64,000 nucleotides of DNA from Oasisia sp. SBJ-2009 (Eukaryota; Annelida; Polychaeta; Sabellida; Siboglinidae): positions 15,837,500-15,901,499 of the forward strand of contig OZ024867.1 in NCBI GenBank assembly GCA_964017155.1, written 5' to 3'. The position numbers and the translations under genes are program-made. A model generated the notes under the pieces. It was given only the letters and a program-made list of their open reading frames with translations. It had not been told where the DNA came from and made no database searches. Below are positions 26,701-40,467 of this stretch, piece by piece. Each line of letters begins with the position of its first letter. Position 1 is the first letter of the stretch.

Positions 26701-26948
26701 TGTAAGACATGGTGTGTAAGACCTGGTGTGTAAGACATGGTGTGTAAGACTTGATGTGTAAGACCTGGTGTGTAAGACTTGGTGTGTAAGACTTAGTGTG
26801 TAAGACATGGTGTTTAAGACATGGTGTGTAAGACATGGTGTGTAAGACTTGGTGTGAAAGACTTGATGTGTAAGACTTGATGTGTAAGACTTGGTGTGAA
26901 AGACTTGATGTGTAAGACTTGATGTGTAAGACTTGGTGTGTAAGACTT
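23431..26948 (+). repeat. Array stretch between blocks A and B, rearranged relative of 4.5-7.9 kb
   Basis: The stretch is satellite only. It follows 4.5-7.9 kb with offsets of 18,954, then 18,912, then 18,898 bp, so it is missing several monomers relative to that region. It carries the 1,022-bp region landmarks GTGTTATAATTG near 24,209, GTGCAAGAC near 24,405 and GACCAGG near 24,480. Near 26.82-26.93 kb a short GTGAAAG-containing run is duplicated just before block B begins. This stretch also contains the longest minus-strand open frame of the window (23,441-26,164), which I do not accept as a gene. Confidence 0.7.
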
Positions 26949-27610
26949 GGTGTGTAAGACATGGTGTGTAAGACTTGGTGTGTAAGACTTGGTGTGAAAG
27001 ACTTGATGTGTAAGACTTGATGTGTAAGATTTGATGTGTAGGACTTGGTGTGTAAGACTTGATGTGTAAGACTTGGTGTGAAACACTTGATATGTAAGAC
27101 TTGATGTGTAAGACTTGGTGTGTAAGACATGGTGTGTAAGACTTGGTGTGTAAGACTCGGTGTGTAAGACATGGTGTGTAAGACTTGGTGTGTAAGTCTT
27201 AGTGTGTAAGACATGGTGTTTAAGACTTGATGTGTAAGACTTGGTGTGAAACACTTGATATGTAAGACTTGATGTGTAAGACTTGGTGTGTAAGACATGG
27301 TGTGTAAGACTTGGTGTGTAAGACTCGGTGTGTAAGACATGGTGTGTAAGACTTGGTGTGTAAGTCTTAGTGTGTAAGACATGGTGTTTAAGACATGGTG
27401 TGTAGGACATGGTGTGTAAGACTTGGTGTGTAAGACTTGGTGTGTAAGACTTAGTGTGTAAGACATGGTGTTTAAGACATGGTGTGTAAGACATGGTGTG
27501 TAAGACTTGGTGTGAAAGACTTGATGTGTAAGACTTGATGTGTAAGACTTGGTGTGTAAGACTTGGTGTGTAAGACATGGTGTGTAAGACTTGGTGTGTA
27601 AGACTTGGTG

Positions 27611-27820
27611 TGAAAGACTTGATGTGTAAGACTTGATGTGTAAGATTTGATGTGTAGGACTTGGTGTGTAAGACTTGATGTGTAAGACTTGGTGTGAAAC
27701 ACTTGATATGTAAGACTTGATGTGTAAGACTTGGTGTGTAAGACATGGTGTGTAAGACTTGGTGTGTAAGACTCGGTGTGTAAGACATGGTGTGTAAGAC
27801 TTGGTGTGTAAGACTTGGTG
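27611..27820 (+). repeat. 210-bp tandem duplication private to block B, copy 1
   Basis: A run of 15 monomers starting with GTGAAAGACTTG and including ATTTGATGTGTAGG, GAAACAC, GATATG and ACTCGG recurs at +210. Block A has a single copy at the matching place. Together with a 42-bp loss after the second copy, it raises the A/B offset from 26,948 to 27,116. Confidence 0.75.
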
Positions 27821-28000
27821 TGAAAGACTTGATGTGTAAGACTTGATGTGTAAGATTTGATGTGTAGGACTTGGTGTGTAAGACTTGATGTGTAAGACTT
27901 GGTGTGAAACACTTGATATGTAAGACTTGATGTGTAAGACTTGGTGTGTAAGACATGGTGTGTAAGACTTGGTGTGTAAGACTCGGTGTGTAAGACATGG
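27821..28000 (+). repeat. 210-bp tandem duplication private to block B, copy 2 (3' truncated)
   Basis: This second copy of the 15-monomer run joins GTGTTTAAG directly after ACTCGG and ACATGG. The monomers ACTTGG and GTAAGTCTTAG normally found between them are missing, a 42-bp loss compared with block A. Confidence 0.7.
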
Positions 28001-30429
28001 TGTTTAAGACATGGTGTGTAGGACATGGTGTGTAAGACTTGGTGTGTAAAACTTGGTGTGAAAGACTTGATGTGTAAGACTTGATGTGTAAGACTTGATG
28101 TGTAAGACTTGGTGTGTAAGACTTGATGTGTAAGACTTTGTGTGAAACTCTTGATATGTAAGACTTGATGTGTAAGACTTGGTGTGTAAGACATGGTGTG
28201 TAAGACTTGGTGTGTAAGACTCGGTGTGTAAGACATGGTGTGTAAGACTTGCTGTGTAAGTCTTAGTGTGTAAGACATTGTGTTTAAGACATGGTGTGTA
28301 GGACATGGTGTGTAAGACTTGGTGTGTAAAACTTGGTGTGTAAGACATGGTGTGTAAGACCTGGTGTGTAAGACATGGTGTGTAAGACCTGGTGTGTAAG
28401 ACATGGTGTGTAAGACTTGATGTGTAAGACCTGGTGTGTAAGACTTGGTGTGTAAGACTTAGTGTGTAAGACATGGTGTTTAAGACATGGTGTGTAAGAC
28501 ATGGTGTGTAAGACTTGGTGTGAAAGACTTGATGTGTAAGACTTGATGTGTAAGACTTGGTGTGTAAGACTTGGTGTGTAAGACATGGTGTGTAAGACTT
28601 TGTGTGTAAGACTTGGTGTGAAAGACTTGATGTGTAAGACTTGATGTGTAAGACTTGATGTGTAAGACTTGGTGTGTAAGACTTGATGTGTAAGACTTGG
28701 TGTGAAACACTTGATATGTAAGACTTGATGTGTAAGACTTGGTGTGTAAGACATGGTGTGTAAGACTTGGTGTGTAAGACTCGGTGTGTAAGACATGGTG
28801 TGTAAGACTTGGTGTGTAAGTCTTAGTGTGTAAGACATGGTGTTTAAGACATGGTGTGTAGGACATGGTGTGTAAGACTTGGTGTGTAAGACTTGGTGTG
28901 TAAAACTTAGTGTGTAAGACATGGTGTTTAAGACATGGTGTGTAAGACATGGTGTGTAAGACTTGGTGTGAAAGACTTGATGTGTAAGACTTGATGTGTA
29001 AGACTTGGTGTGTAAGACTTGGTGTGTAAGACATGGTGTGTAAGACTTGGTGTGTAAGACTTGGTGTGAAAGACTTGATGTGTAAGACTTGATGTGTAAG
29101 ATTTGATGTGTAGGACTTGGTGTGTAAGACTTGATGTGTAAGACTTGGTGTGAAACACTTGATATGTAAGACTTGATGTGTAAGACTTGGTGTGTAAGAC
29201 ATGGTGTGTAAGACTTGGTGTGTAAGACTCGGTGTGTAAGACATGGTGTGTAAGACTTGGTGTGTAAGTCTTAGTGTGTAAGACATGGTGTTTAAGACAT
29301 GGTGTGTAGGACATGGTGTGTAAGACTTGGTGTGTAAAACTTGGTGTGTAAGACATGGTGTGTAAGACCTGGTGTGTAAGACATGGTGTGTAAGACCTGG
29401 TGTGTAAGACATGGTGTGTAAGACTTGATGTGTAAGACCTGGTGTGTAAGACTTGGTGTGTAAGACATGGTGTGTAATACTTGATGTGTCAGACTTGATG
29501 TGTACGACATGGTGTGTAAGCCCTGGTGTATAAGACATGGTGTGTAAGACCTGGTGTGTAAGACATGGTGTGTAAGACTTGGTGTGTAAGACTTAGTGTG
29601 TAAGACATGGTGTTTAAGACATGGTGTGTAAGACATGGTGTGTAAGACATGGTGTGTAAGACTTGGTGTGAAAGACTTGATGTGTAAGACTTGATGTGTA
29701 AGACTTGGTGTGTAAGACTTGGTGTGTAAGACATGGTGTGTAAGACTTGGTGTGTAAGACTTGGTGTGAAAGACTTGATGTGTAAGACTTGATGTGTAAG
29801 ATTTGATGTGTAGGACTTGGTGTGTAAGACTTGATGTGTAAGACTTGGTGTGAAACACTTGATATGTAAGACTTGATGTGTAAGACTTGGTGTGTAAGAC
29901 ATGGTGTGTAAGACTTGGTGTGTAAGACTCGGTGTGTAAGACATGGTGTGTAAGACTTGGTGTGTAAGTCTTAGTGTGTAAGACATGGTGTTTAAGACAT
30001 GGTGTGTAGGACATGGTGTGTAAGACTTGGTGTGTAAAACTTGGTGTGAAAGACTTGATGTGTAAGACTTGATGTGTAAGACTTGATGTGTAAGACTTGG
30101 TGTGTAAGACTTGATGTGTAAGACTTGGTGTGAAACTCTTGATATGTAAGACTTGATGTGTAAGACTTGGTGTGTAAGACATGGTGTGTAAGACTTGGTG
30201 TGTAAGACTCGGTGTGTAAGACATGGTGTGTAAGACTTGCTGTGTAAGTCTTAGTGTGTAAGACATTGTGTTTAAGACATGGTGTGTAGGACATGGTGTG
30301 TAAGACTTGGTGTGTAAAACTTGGTGTGTAAGACATGGTGTGTAAGACCTGGTGTGTAAGACATGGTGTGTAAGACCTGGTGTGTAAGACATGGTGTGTA
30401 AGACTTGATGTGTAAGACCTGGTGTGTAA

Positions 30430-32361
30430 GACTTGGTGTGTAAGACTTAGTGTGTAAGACATGGTGTTTAAGACATGGTGTATAAGACATGGTGTGTAAG
30501 ACTTGGTGTGAAAGACTTGATGTGTAAGACTTGATGTGTAAGACTTGGTGTGTAAGACTTGGTGTGTAAGACATGGTGTGTAAGACTTTGTGTGTAAGAC
30601 TTGGTGTGAAAGACTTGATGTGTAAGACTTGATGTGTAAGACTTGATGTGTAAGACTTGGTGTGTAAGACTTGATGTGTAAGACTTGGTGTGAAACACTT
30701 GATATGTAAGACTTGATGTGTAAGACTTGGTGTGTAAGACATGGTGTGTAAGACTTGGTGTGTAAGACTCGGTGTGTAAGACATGGTGTGTAAGACTTGG
30801 TGTGTAAGTCTTAGTGTGTAAGACATGGTGTTTAAGACATGGTGTGTAGGACATGGTGTGTAAGACTTGGTGTGTAAGACTTGGTGTGTAAAACTTAGTG
30901 TGTAAGACATGGTGTTTAAGACATGGTGTGTAAGACATGGTGTGTAAGACTTGGTGTGAAAGACTTGATGTGTAAGACTTGATGTGTAAGACTTGGTGTG
31001 TAAGACTTGGTGTGTAAGACATGGTGTGTAAGACTTGGTGTGTAAGACTTGGTGTGAAAGACTTGATGTGTAAGACTTGATGTGTAAGATTTGATGTGTA
31101 GGACTTGGTGTGTAAGACTTGATGTGTAAGACTTGGTGTGAAACACTTGATATGTAAGACTTGGTGTGTAAGACTCGGTGTGTAAGACATGGTGTGTAAG
31201 ACTTGGTGTGTAAGTCTTAGTGTGTAAGACATGGTGTTTAAGACATGGTGTGTAGGACATGGTGTGTAAGACTTGGTGTGTAAAACTTGGTGTGTAAGAC
31301 ATGGTGTGTAAGACCTGGTGTGTAAGACATGGTGTGTAAGACCTGGTGTGTAAGACATGGTGTGTAAGACTTGATGTGTAAGACCTGGTGTGTAAGACTT
31401 GGTGTGTAAGACATGGTGTGTAATACTTGATGTGTCAGACTTGATGTGTACGACATGGTGTGTAAGCCCTGGTGTATAAGACATGGTGTGTAAGACCTGG
31501 TGTGTAAGACATGGTGTGTAAGACTTGGTGTGTAAGACTTAGTGTGTAAGACATGGTGTTTAAGACATGGTGTGTAAGACATGGTGTGTAAGACTTGGTG
31601 TGAAAGACTTGATGTGTAAGACTTGATGTGTAAGATTTGGTGTGTAAGACTTGGTGTGTATAACATGGTGTGTAAGACATGGTGTGTAAGACTTGGTGTG
31701 AAAGACTTGATGTGTAAGACTTGATGTGTAAGACTTGGTGTGTAAGACTTGGTGTATAAGACATGGTGTGTAAGACTTGGTGTTTAAGACTTGGTGTGAA
31801 AGACTTGATGTGTAAGACTTGATGTGTAAGACTTGGTGTGTAAGACTTGATGTGTAAGACTTGGTGTGAAACACTTGATGTGTAAGACTTGATGTGTAAG
31901 ACTTGATGTGTAAGACTTGGTGAGTATGACTTGGTGTGTATGACTTGGTGTGTAAGACAGGGTGTGAAAGACATGGTGTGTAAGACTTGGTGTGTAAGAC
32001 ATGGTGTGTAAGACATGGTGTGTAAGACATGGTGTGTAAGACTTGGTGTGTAAGACATGGTGTGTAAGACATGGTGTGTAAGACTTGGTATGTAACACAT
32101 GGTGTGTAAAACTTGGTGTGTAAGACATGGTGTGTAGGACATGGTGTGTAGGACATGGTGTGTAAGACTTGGTGTGTAAAACTTGGTGTGTAAGACATGG
32201 TGTGTAAGACCTGGTGTGTAAGACATGGTGTGTAAGACTTGATGTGTAAGACTTGATGTGTAAGACTTGATGTGTATGACTTGGTGTGTAAGACTTGGTG
32301 TGTAAGACATGGTGTGTTATAATTGATGTGTAAGATTTGATGTGTAAGACATGGTGTGTAA
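30430..32361 (+). repeat. 1,932-bp tandem duplication in block B, copy 1
   Basis: The segment recurs at +1,932 (138 monomers) in block B only; block A has one copy, at about 3.33-5.30 kb. Both B copies share a 42-bp loss: after GATATG the next units go straight to ACTTGG and ACTCGG (near 31,151 and 33,083), whereas block A has three extra monomers near 4,050-4,090. The loss therefore came before this duplication. Confidence 0.85.
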
Positions 32362-34293
32362 GACTTGGTGTGTAAGACTTAGTGTGTAAGACATGGTGTT
32401 TAAGACATGGTGTATAAGACATGGTGTGTAAGACTTGGTGTGAAAGACTTGATGTGTAAGACTTGATGTGTAAGACTTGGTGTGTAAGACTTGGTGTGTA
32501 AGACATGGTGTGTAAGACTTTGTGTGTAAGACTTGGTGTGAAAGACTTGATGTGTAAGACTTGATGTGTAAGACTTGATGTGTAAGACTTGGTGTGTAAG
32601 ACTTGATGTGTAAGACTTGGTGTGAAACACTTGATATGTAAGACTTGATGTGTAAGACTTGGTGTGTAAGACATGGTGTGTAAGACTTGGTGTGTAAGAC
32701 TCGGTGTGTAAGACATGGTGTGTAAGACTTGGTGTGTAAGTCTTAGTGTGTAAGACATGGTGTTTAAGACATGGTGTGTAGGACATGGTGTGTAAGACTT
32801 GGTGTGTAAGACTTGGTGTGTAAAACTTAGTGTGTAAGACATGGTGTTTAAGACATGGTGTGTAAGACATGGTGTGTAAGACTTGGTGTGAAAGACTTGA
32901 TGTGTAAGACTTGATGTGTAAGACTTGGTGTGTAAGACTTGGTGTGTAAGACATGGTGTGTAAGACTTGGTGTGTAAGACTTGGTGTGAAAGACTTGATG
33001 TGTAAGACTTGATGTGTAAGATTTGATGTGTAGGACTTGGTGTGTAAGACTTGATGTGTAAGACTTGGTGTGAAACACTTGATATGTAAGACTTGGTGTG
33101 TAAGACTCGGTGTGTAAGACATGGTGTGTAAGACTTGGTGTGTAAGTCTTAGTGTGTAAGACATGGTGTTTAAGACATGGTGTGTAGGACATGGTGTGTA
33201 AGACTTGGTGTGTAAAACTTGGTGTGTAAGACATGGTGTGTAAGACCTGGTGTGTAAGACATGGTGTGTAAGACCTGGTGTGTAAGACATGGTGTGTAAG
33301 ACTTGATGTGTAAGACCTGGTGTGTAAGACTTGGTGTGTAAGACATGGTGTGTAATACTTGATGTGTCAGACTTGATGTGTACGACATGGTGTGTAAGCC
33401 CTGGTGTATAAGACATGGTGTGTAAGACCTGGTGTGTAAGACATGGTGTGTAAGACTTGGTGTGTAAGACTTAGTGTGTAAGACATGGTGTTTAAGACAT
33501 GGTGTGTAAGACATGGTGTGTAAGACTTGGTGTGAAAGACTTGATGTGTAAGACTTGATGTGTAAGATTTGGTGTGTAAGACTTGGTGTGTATAACATGG
33601 TGTGTAAGACATGGTGTGTAAGACTTGGTGTGAAAGACTTGATGTGTAAGACTTGATGTGTAAGACTTGGTGTGTAAGACTTGGTGTATAAGACATGGTG
33701 TGTAAGACTTGGTGTTTAAGACTTGGTGTGAAAGACTTGATGTGTAAGACTTGATGTGTAAGACTTGGTGTGTAAGACTTGATGTGTAAGACTTGGTGTG
33801 AAACACTTGATGTGTAAGACTTGATGTGTAAGACTTGATGTGTAAGACTTGGTGAGTATGACTTGGTGTGTATGACTTGGTGTGTAAGACAGGGTGTGAA
33901 AGACATGGTGTGTAAGACTTGGTGTGTAAGACATGGTGTGTAAGACATGGTGTGTAAGACATGGTGTGTAAGACTTGGTGTGTAAGACATGGTGTGTAAG
34001 ACATGGTGTGTAAGACTTGGTATGTAACACATGGTGTGTAAAACTTGGTGTGTAAGACATGGTGTGTAGGACATGGTGTGTAGGACATGGTGTGTAAGAC
34101 TTGGTGTGTAAAACTTGGTGTGTAAGACATGGTGTGTAAGACCTGGTGTGTAAGACATGGTGTGTAAGACTTGATGTGTAAGACTTGATGTGTAAGACTT
34201 GATGTGTATGACTTGGTGTGTAAGACTTGGTGTGTAAGACATGGTGTGTTATAATTGATGTGTAAGATTTGATGTGTAAGACATGGTGTGTAA
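32362..34293 (+). repeat. 1,932-bp tandem duplication in block B, copy 2
   Basis: This is the second copy of 30,430-32,361. The junction lies near 32,360, where the sequence after GTGTTATAATTG leaves the order seen at 5,260-5,300 and returns to the one seen at 30,430. After this copy, block B follows block A at an offset of 28,992. Confidence 0.85.
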
Positions 34294-35918
34294 GACATGG
34301 TGTGTAAGACTTGGTGTGTAAGACATGGTGTGTAAGACTTGATGTGTAAGACATTGTGTGTAAGACTTGGTGTGTAAGACATGGTGTGTAAGACTTGGTG
34401 TGTAAGACTCGGTGTGTAAGACATGGTGTGTAAGACATGGTGTGCAAGACATGGTGTGTAAGACCTGGTGTGTAAGACATGGTGTGTAAGACCTGGTGTG
34501 TAAGACTTGGTGTGTAAGACTTGATGTGTAAGACTTGATGTGTAAGACTTGGTGTGTAAGACCAGGTGTGTAAGACTTGGTGTGTAAGACTTGTTGTGTA
34601 CGACATGGTCTGTAAGACTTGGTGTGTAAGACATGGTGTGTAAGACTTGGTGTGTAAGACATGGTGTGTAAGACTTGGTGTGTAAGACTTGTTGTGAAAG
34701 ACTTGATGTGTAAGACTTGATGTGTAAGACTTGATGTGTAAGACTTGGTGTGTAAGACTTGATTTGTAAGACTTGGTGTGAAACACTTGATGTGTAAGAC
34801 TTGATGTATAAGACTTGATGTGTAAGACTTGGTGTGTAAGACTTGGTGTGTAAGACTTGGTGTGTAAGACATGGTGTGTTATACTTGATGTGTATGACTT
34901 GATGTGTAAGACAGGGTGTGAAAGACATGGTGTGTAAGACTTGGTGTGTAAGACATGGTGTGTAAGACATGGTGTGTAAGACATGGTGTGTAAGACTTGG
35001 TGTGTAAGACATGGTGTGTAAGACATGGTGTGTAAGACTTGGTGTGTAACACATGGTATGTAAAACTTGGTGTGTAAGACATGGTGTGTAGGACATGGTG
35101 TGTAGGACATGGTGTGTAAGACTTGGTGTGTAAAACTTGGTGTGTAAGACATGGTGTGTAAGACCTGGTGTGTAATACATGGTGTGTAAGACTTGATGTG
35201 TAAGACTTGATGTGTAAGACTTGATGTGTATGACTTGGTGTGTAAGACTTGGTGTGTAAGACATGGTGTGTTATACTTGATGTGTAAGATTTGATGTGTA
35301 AGACATGGTGTGTAAGACATGGTGTGTAAGACTTGGTGTGTAAGACATGGTGTGTAAGACTTGATGTGTAAGACATTGTGTGTAAGACTTGGTGTGTAAG
35401 ACATGGTGTGTAAGACTTGGTGTGTAAGACTCGGTGTGTAAGACATGGTGTGTAAGACATGGTGTGCAAGACATGGTGTGTAAGACCTGGTGTGTAAGAC
35501 ATGGTGTGTAAGACCTGGTGTGTAAGACTTGGTGTGTAAGACTTGATGTGTAAGACTTGATGTGTAAGACTTGGTGTGTAAGACCAGGTGTGTAAGACTT
35601 GGTGTGTAAGACTTGTTGTGTACGACATGGTGTGTAAGACTTGGTGTGTAAGACATGGTGTGTAAGACTTGGTGTGTAAGACATGGTGTGTAAGACTTGG
35701 TGTGTAAGACTTGTTGTGAAAGACTTGATGTGTAAGACTTGATGTGTAAGACTTGATGTGTAAGACTTGGTGTGTAAGACTTGATTTGTAAGACTTGGTG
35801 TGAAACACTTGATGTGTAAGACTTGATGTATAAGACTTGATGTGTAAGACTTGGTGTGTAAGACTTGGTGTGTAAGACTTGGTGTGTAAGACATGGTGTG
35901 TTATACTTGATGTGTAAG
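33875..35918 (+). repeat. 1,022-bp tandem pair in block B, first set
   Basis: This is the counterpart of 4,883-6,926 at +28,992, as two copies split at 34,896/34,897. The GACAGGG landmark is at 33,888 and recurs 1,022 bp later. A substitution, GATGAGTAAG, lies near 35,926 just after the pair. Confidence 0.78.
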
Positions 35919-38424
35919 ATTTGATGAGTAAGACAGGGTGTGAAAGACACGGTGTGTAAGACTTGGTGTGTAAGACATGGTGTGTAAGACTTGGTGTGTA
36001 AGACATGGTGTGTAAGACTTGGTGTTTAAGACATGGTGTGTAATACTTGAGGTGTAAGACTTGATGTGTACGACATGGTGTGTAAGCCCTGGTGTGTAAG
36101 ACATGGTGTGTAAGACTTGGTGTGTAAGACTTAGTGTGTAAGACATGGTGTTTAAGACATGGTGCGTAAGACATGGTGTGTAAGACTTGGTGTGAAAGAC
36201 TTGATGTGTAAGACTTGATGTGTACGACATTGTGTGTAAGCCCTGGTGTGTAAGACATGGTGTGTAAGACCTGGTGTGTAAGACATGGTGTGTAAGACTT
36301 GGTGTGTAAGTCTTAGTGTGTAAGACATGGTGTTTAAGACATGGTGTGTAGGACATGGTGTGTAAGACTTGGTGTGTAAAACTTGGTGTGTAAGACATGG
36401 TGTGTAAGACCTGGTGTGTAAGACTTGGTGTGTAAGACCTGGTGTGTAAGACATGGTGTGTAAGTCTTAGTGTGTAAGATATGGTGTTTAAGACATGGTG
36501 TGTAGGACATGGTGTGTAAGACTTGGTGTGTCAGACTTGGTGTGTAAGACATGGTGTGTAAGACCTGGTGTATAAGACATGGTGTGTAAGACCTGGTGTG
36601 TAAGACATGGTGTGTAAGACTTGGTGTGTAAGACTTAGTGTGTAAGACATGGTGTTTAAGACATGGTGTGTAAGACATGGTGTGTAAGACTTGGTGTGAA
36701 AGACTTGATGTGTAAGACTTGATGTGTAAGATTTGGTGTGTAAGACTTGGTGTGTATAACATGGTGTGTAAGACATGGTGTGTAAGACCTGGTGTGTAAG
36801 ACATGGTGTGTAAGACCTGGTGTGTAAGACATGGTGTTTAAGACTTGATGTGTAAGACCTGGTGTGTAAGACTTGGTGTGTAAGACTTAGTGTGTAAGAC
36901 ATGGTGTTTAAGACATGGTGTGTAAGACATGGTGTGTAAGACTTGGTGTGAAAGACTTGATGTGTAAGACTTGATGTGTAAGACTTGGTGTGTAAGACTT
37001 GGTGTGTAAGACATGGTTTGTAAGACTTTGTGTGTAAGACTTGGTGTGAAAGACTTGATGTGTAAGACTTGATGTGTAAGACTTGATGTGTAAGACTTGG
37101 TGTGTAAGACTTGATGTGTAAGACTTGGTGTGAAACACTTGATATGTAAGACTTGATGTGTAAGACTTGGTGTGTAAGACATGGTGTGTAAGACTTGGTG
37201 TGTAAGACTCGGTGTGTAAGACATGGTGTGTAAGACTTGGTGTGTAAGTCTTAGTGTGTAAGACATGGTGTTTAAGACATGGTGTGTAGGACATGGTGTG
37301 TAAGACTTGGTGTGTAAGACTTGGTGTGTAAAACTTAGTGTGTAAGACATGGTGTTTAAGACATGGTGTGTAAGACATGGTGTGTAAGACTTGGTGTGAA
37401 AGACTTGATGTGTAAGACTTGATGTGTAAGACTTGGTGTGTAAGACTTGGTGTGTAAGACATGGTGTGTAAGACTTGGTGTGTAAGACTTGGTGTGAAAG
37501 ACTTGATGTGTAAGACTTGATGTGTAAGATTTGATGTGTAGGACTTGGTGTGTAAGACTTGATGTGTAAGACTTGGTGTGAAACACTTGATATGTAAGAC
37601 TTGATGTGTAAGACTTGGTGTGTAAGACATGGTGTGTAAGACTTGGTGTGTAAGACTCGGTGTGTAAGACATGGTGTGTAAGACTTGGTGTGTAAGTCTT
37701 AGTGTGTAAGACATGGTGTTAAAGACATGGTGTGTAGGACATGGTGTGTAAGACTTGGTGTGTAAAACTTGGTGTGTAAGACATGGTGTGTAAGACCTGG
37801 TGTGTAAGACATGGTGTGTAAGACCTGGTGTGTAAGACATGGTGTGTAAGACTTGATGTGTAAGACCTGGTGTGTAAGACTTGGTGTGTAAGACATGGTG
37901 TGTAATACTTGATGTGTCAGACTTGATGTGTACGACATGGTGTGTAAGCCCTGGTGTATAAGACATGGTGTGTAAGACCTGGTGTGTAAGACATGGTGTG
38001 TAAGACTTGGTGTGTAAGACTTAGTGTGTAAGACATGGTGTTTAAGACATGGTGTGTAAGACATGGTGTGTAAGACTTGGTGTGAAAGACTTGATGTGTA
38101 AGACTTGATGTGTAAGATTTGGTGTGTAAGACTTGGTGTGTATAACATGGTGTGTAAGACATGGTGTGTAAGACTTGGTGTGAAAGACTTGATGTGTAAG
38201 ACTTGATGTGTAAGACTTGGTGTGTAAGACTTGGTGTATAAGACATGGTGTGTAAGACTTGGTGTTTAAGACTTGGTGTGAAAGACTTGATGTGTAAGAC
38301 TTGATGTGTAAGACTTGGTGTGTAAGACTTGATGTGTAAGACTTGGTGTGAAACACTTGATGTGTAAGACTTGATGTGTAAGACTTGATGTGTAAGACTT
38401 GGTGAGTATGACTTGGTGTGTATG

Positions 38425-40467
38425 ACTTGGTGTGTAAGACAGGGTGTGAAAGACATGGTGTGTAAGACTTGGTGTGTAAGACATGGTGTGTAAGACATGG
38501 TGTGTAAGACATGGTGTGTAAGACTTGGTGTGTAAGACATGGTGTGTAAGACATGGTGTGTAAGACTTGGTATGTAACACATGGTGTGTAAAACTTGGTG
38601 TGTAAGACATGGTGTGTAGGACATGGTGTGTAGGACATGGTGTGTAAGACTTGGTGTGTAAAACTTGGTGTGTAAGACATGGTGTGTAAGACCTGGTGTG
38701 TAAGACATGGTGTGTAAGACTTGATGTGTAAGACTTGATGTGTAAGACTTGATGTGTATGACTTGGTGTGTAAGACTTGGTGTGTAAGACATGGTGTGTT
38801 ATAATTGATGTGTAAGATTTGATGTGTAAGACATGGTGTGTAAGACATGGTGTGTAAGACTTGGTGTGTAAGACATGGTGTGTAAGACTTGATGTGTAAG
38901 ACATTGTGTGTAAGACTTGGTGTGTAAGACATGGTGTGTAAGACTTGGTGTGTAAGACTCGGTGTGTAAGACATGGTGTGTAAGACATGGTGTGCAAGAC
39001 ATGGTGTGTAAGACCTGGTGTGTAAGACATGGTGTGTAAGACCTGGTGTGTAAGACTTGGTGTGTAAGACTTGATGTGTAAGACTTGATGTGTAAGACTT
39101 GGTGTGTAAGACCAGGTGTGTAAGACTTGGTGTGTAAGACTTGTTGTGTACGACATGGTCTGTAAGACTTGGTGTGTAAGACATGGTGTGTAAGACTTGG
39201 TGTGTAAGACATGGTGTGTAAGACTTGGTGTGTAAGACTTGTTGTGAAAGACTTGATGTGTAAGATTGATGTGTAAGACTTGATGTGTAAGACTTGGTGT
39301 GTAAGACTTGATTTGTAAGACTTGGTGTGAAACACTTGATGTGTAAGACTTGATGTATAAGACTTGATGTGTAAGACTTGGTGTGTAAGACTTGGTGTGT
39401 AAGACTTGGTGTGTAAGACATGGTGTGTTATACTTGATGTGTATGACTTGATGTGTAAGACAGGGTGTGAAAGACATGGTGTGTAAGACTTGGTGTGTAA
39501 GACATGGTGTGTAAGACATGGTGTGTAAGACATGGTGTGTAAGACTTGGTGTGTAAGACATGGTGTGTAAGACATGGTGTGTAAGACTTGGTGTGTAACA
39601 CATGGTATGTAAAACTTGGTGTGTAAGACATGGTGTGTAGGACATGGTGTGTAGGACATGGTGTGTAAGACTTGGTGTGTAAAACTTGGTGTGTAAGACA
39701 TGGTGTGTAAGACCTGGTGTGTAATACATGGTGTGTAAGACTTGATGTGTAAGACTTGATGTGTAAGACTTGATGTGTATGACTTGGTGTGTAAGACTTG
39801 GTGTGTAAGACATGGTGTGTTATACTTGATGTGTAAGATTTGATGTGTAAGACATGGTGTGTAAGACATGGTGTGTAAGACTTGGTGTGTAAGACATGGT
39901 GTGTAAGACTTGATGTGTAAGACATTGTGTGTAAGACTTGGTGTGTAAGACATGGTGTGTAAGACTTGGTGTGTAAGACTCGGTGTGTAAGACATGGTGT
40001 GTAAGACATGGTGTGCAAGACATGGTGTGTAAGACCTGATGTGTAAGACATGGTGTGTAAGACCTGGTGTGTAAGACTTGGTGTGTAAGACTTGATGTGT
40101 AAGACTTGATGTGTAAGACTTGGTGTGTAAGACCAGGTGTGTAAGACTTGGTGTGTAAGACTTGTTGTGTACGATATGGTGTGTAAGACTTGGTGTGTAA
40201 GACATGGTGTGTAAGACTTGGTGTGTAAGACATGGTGTGTAAGACTTGGTGTGTAAGACTTGTTGTGAAAGACTTGATGTGTAAGACTTGATGTGTAAGA
40301 CTTGATGTGTAAGACTTGGTGTGTAAGACTTGATTTGTAAGACTTGGTGTGAAACACTTGATGTGTAAGACTTGATGTATAAGACTTGATGTGTAAGACT
40401 TGGTGTGTAAGACTTGGTGTGTAAGACTTGGTGTGTAAGACATGGTGTGTTATACTTGATGTGTAAG
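38425..40467 (+). repeat. 1,022/1,021-bp tandem pair in block B, second set, with a 1-bp deletion
   Basis: This is the counterpart of 9,433-11,476. The first copy is 1,021 bp because one base is missing near 39,265, where GTAAGATTGATG stands in place of GTAAGACTTGATG. This is the only non-monomer change in the whole A/B offset trail and it shifts all minus-strand reading frames from that point. Confidence 0.8.
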
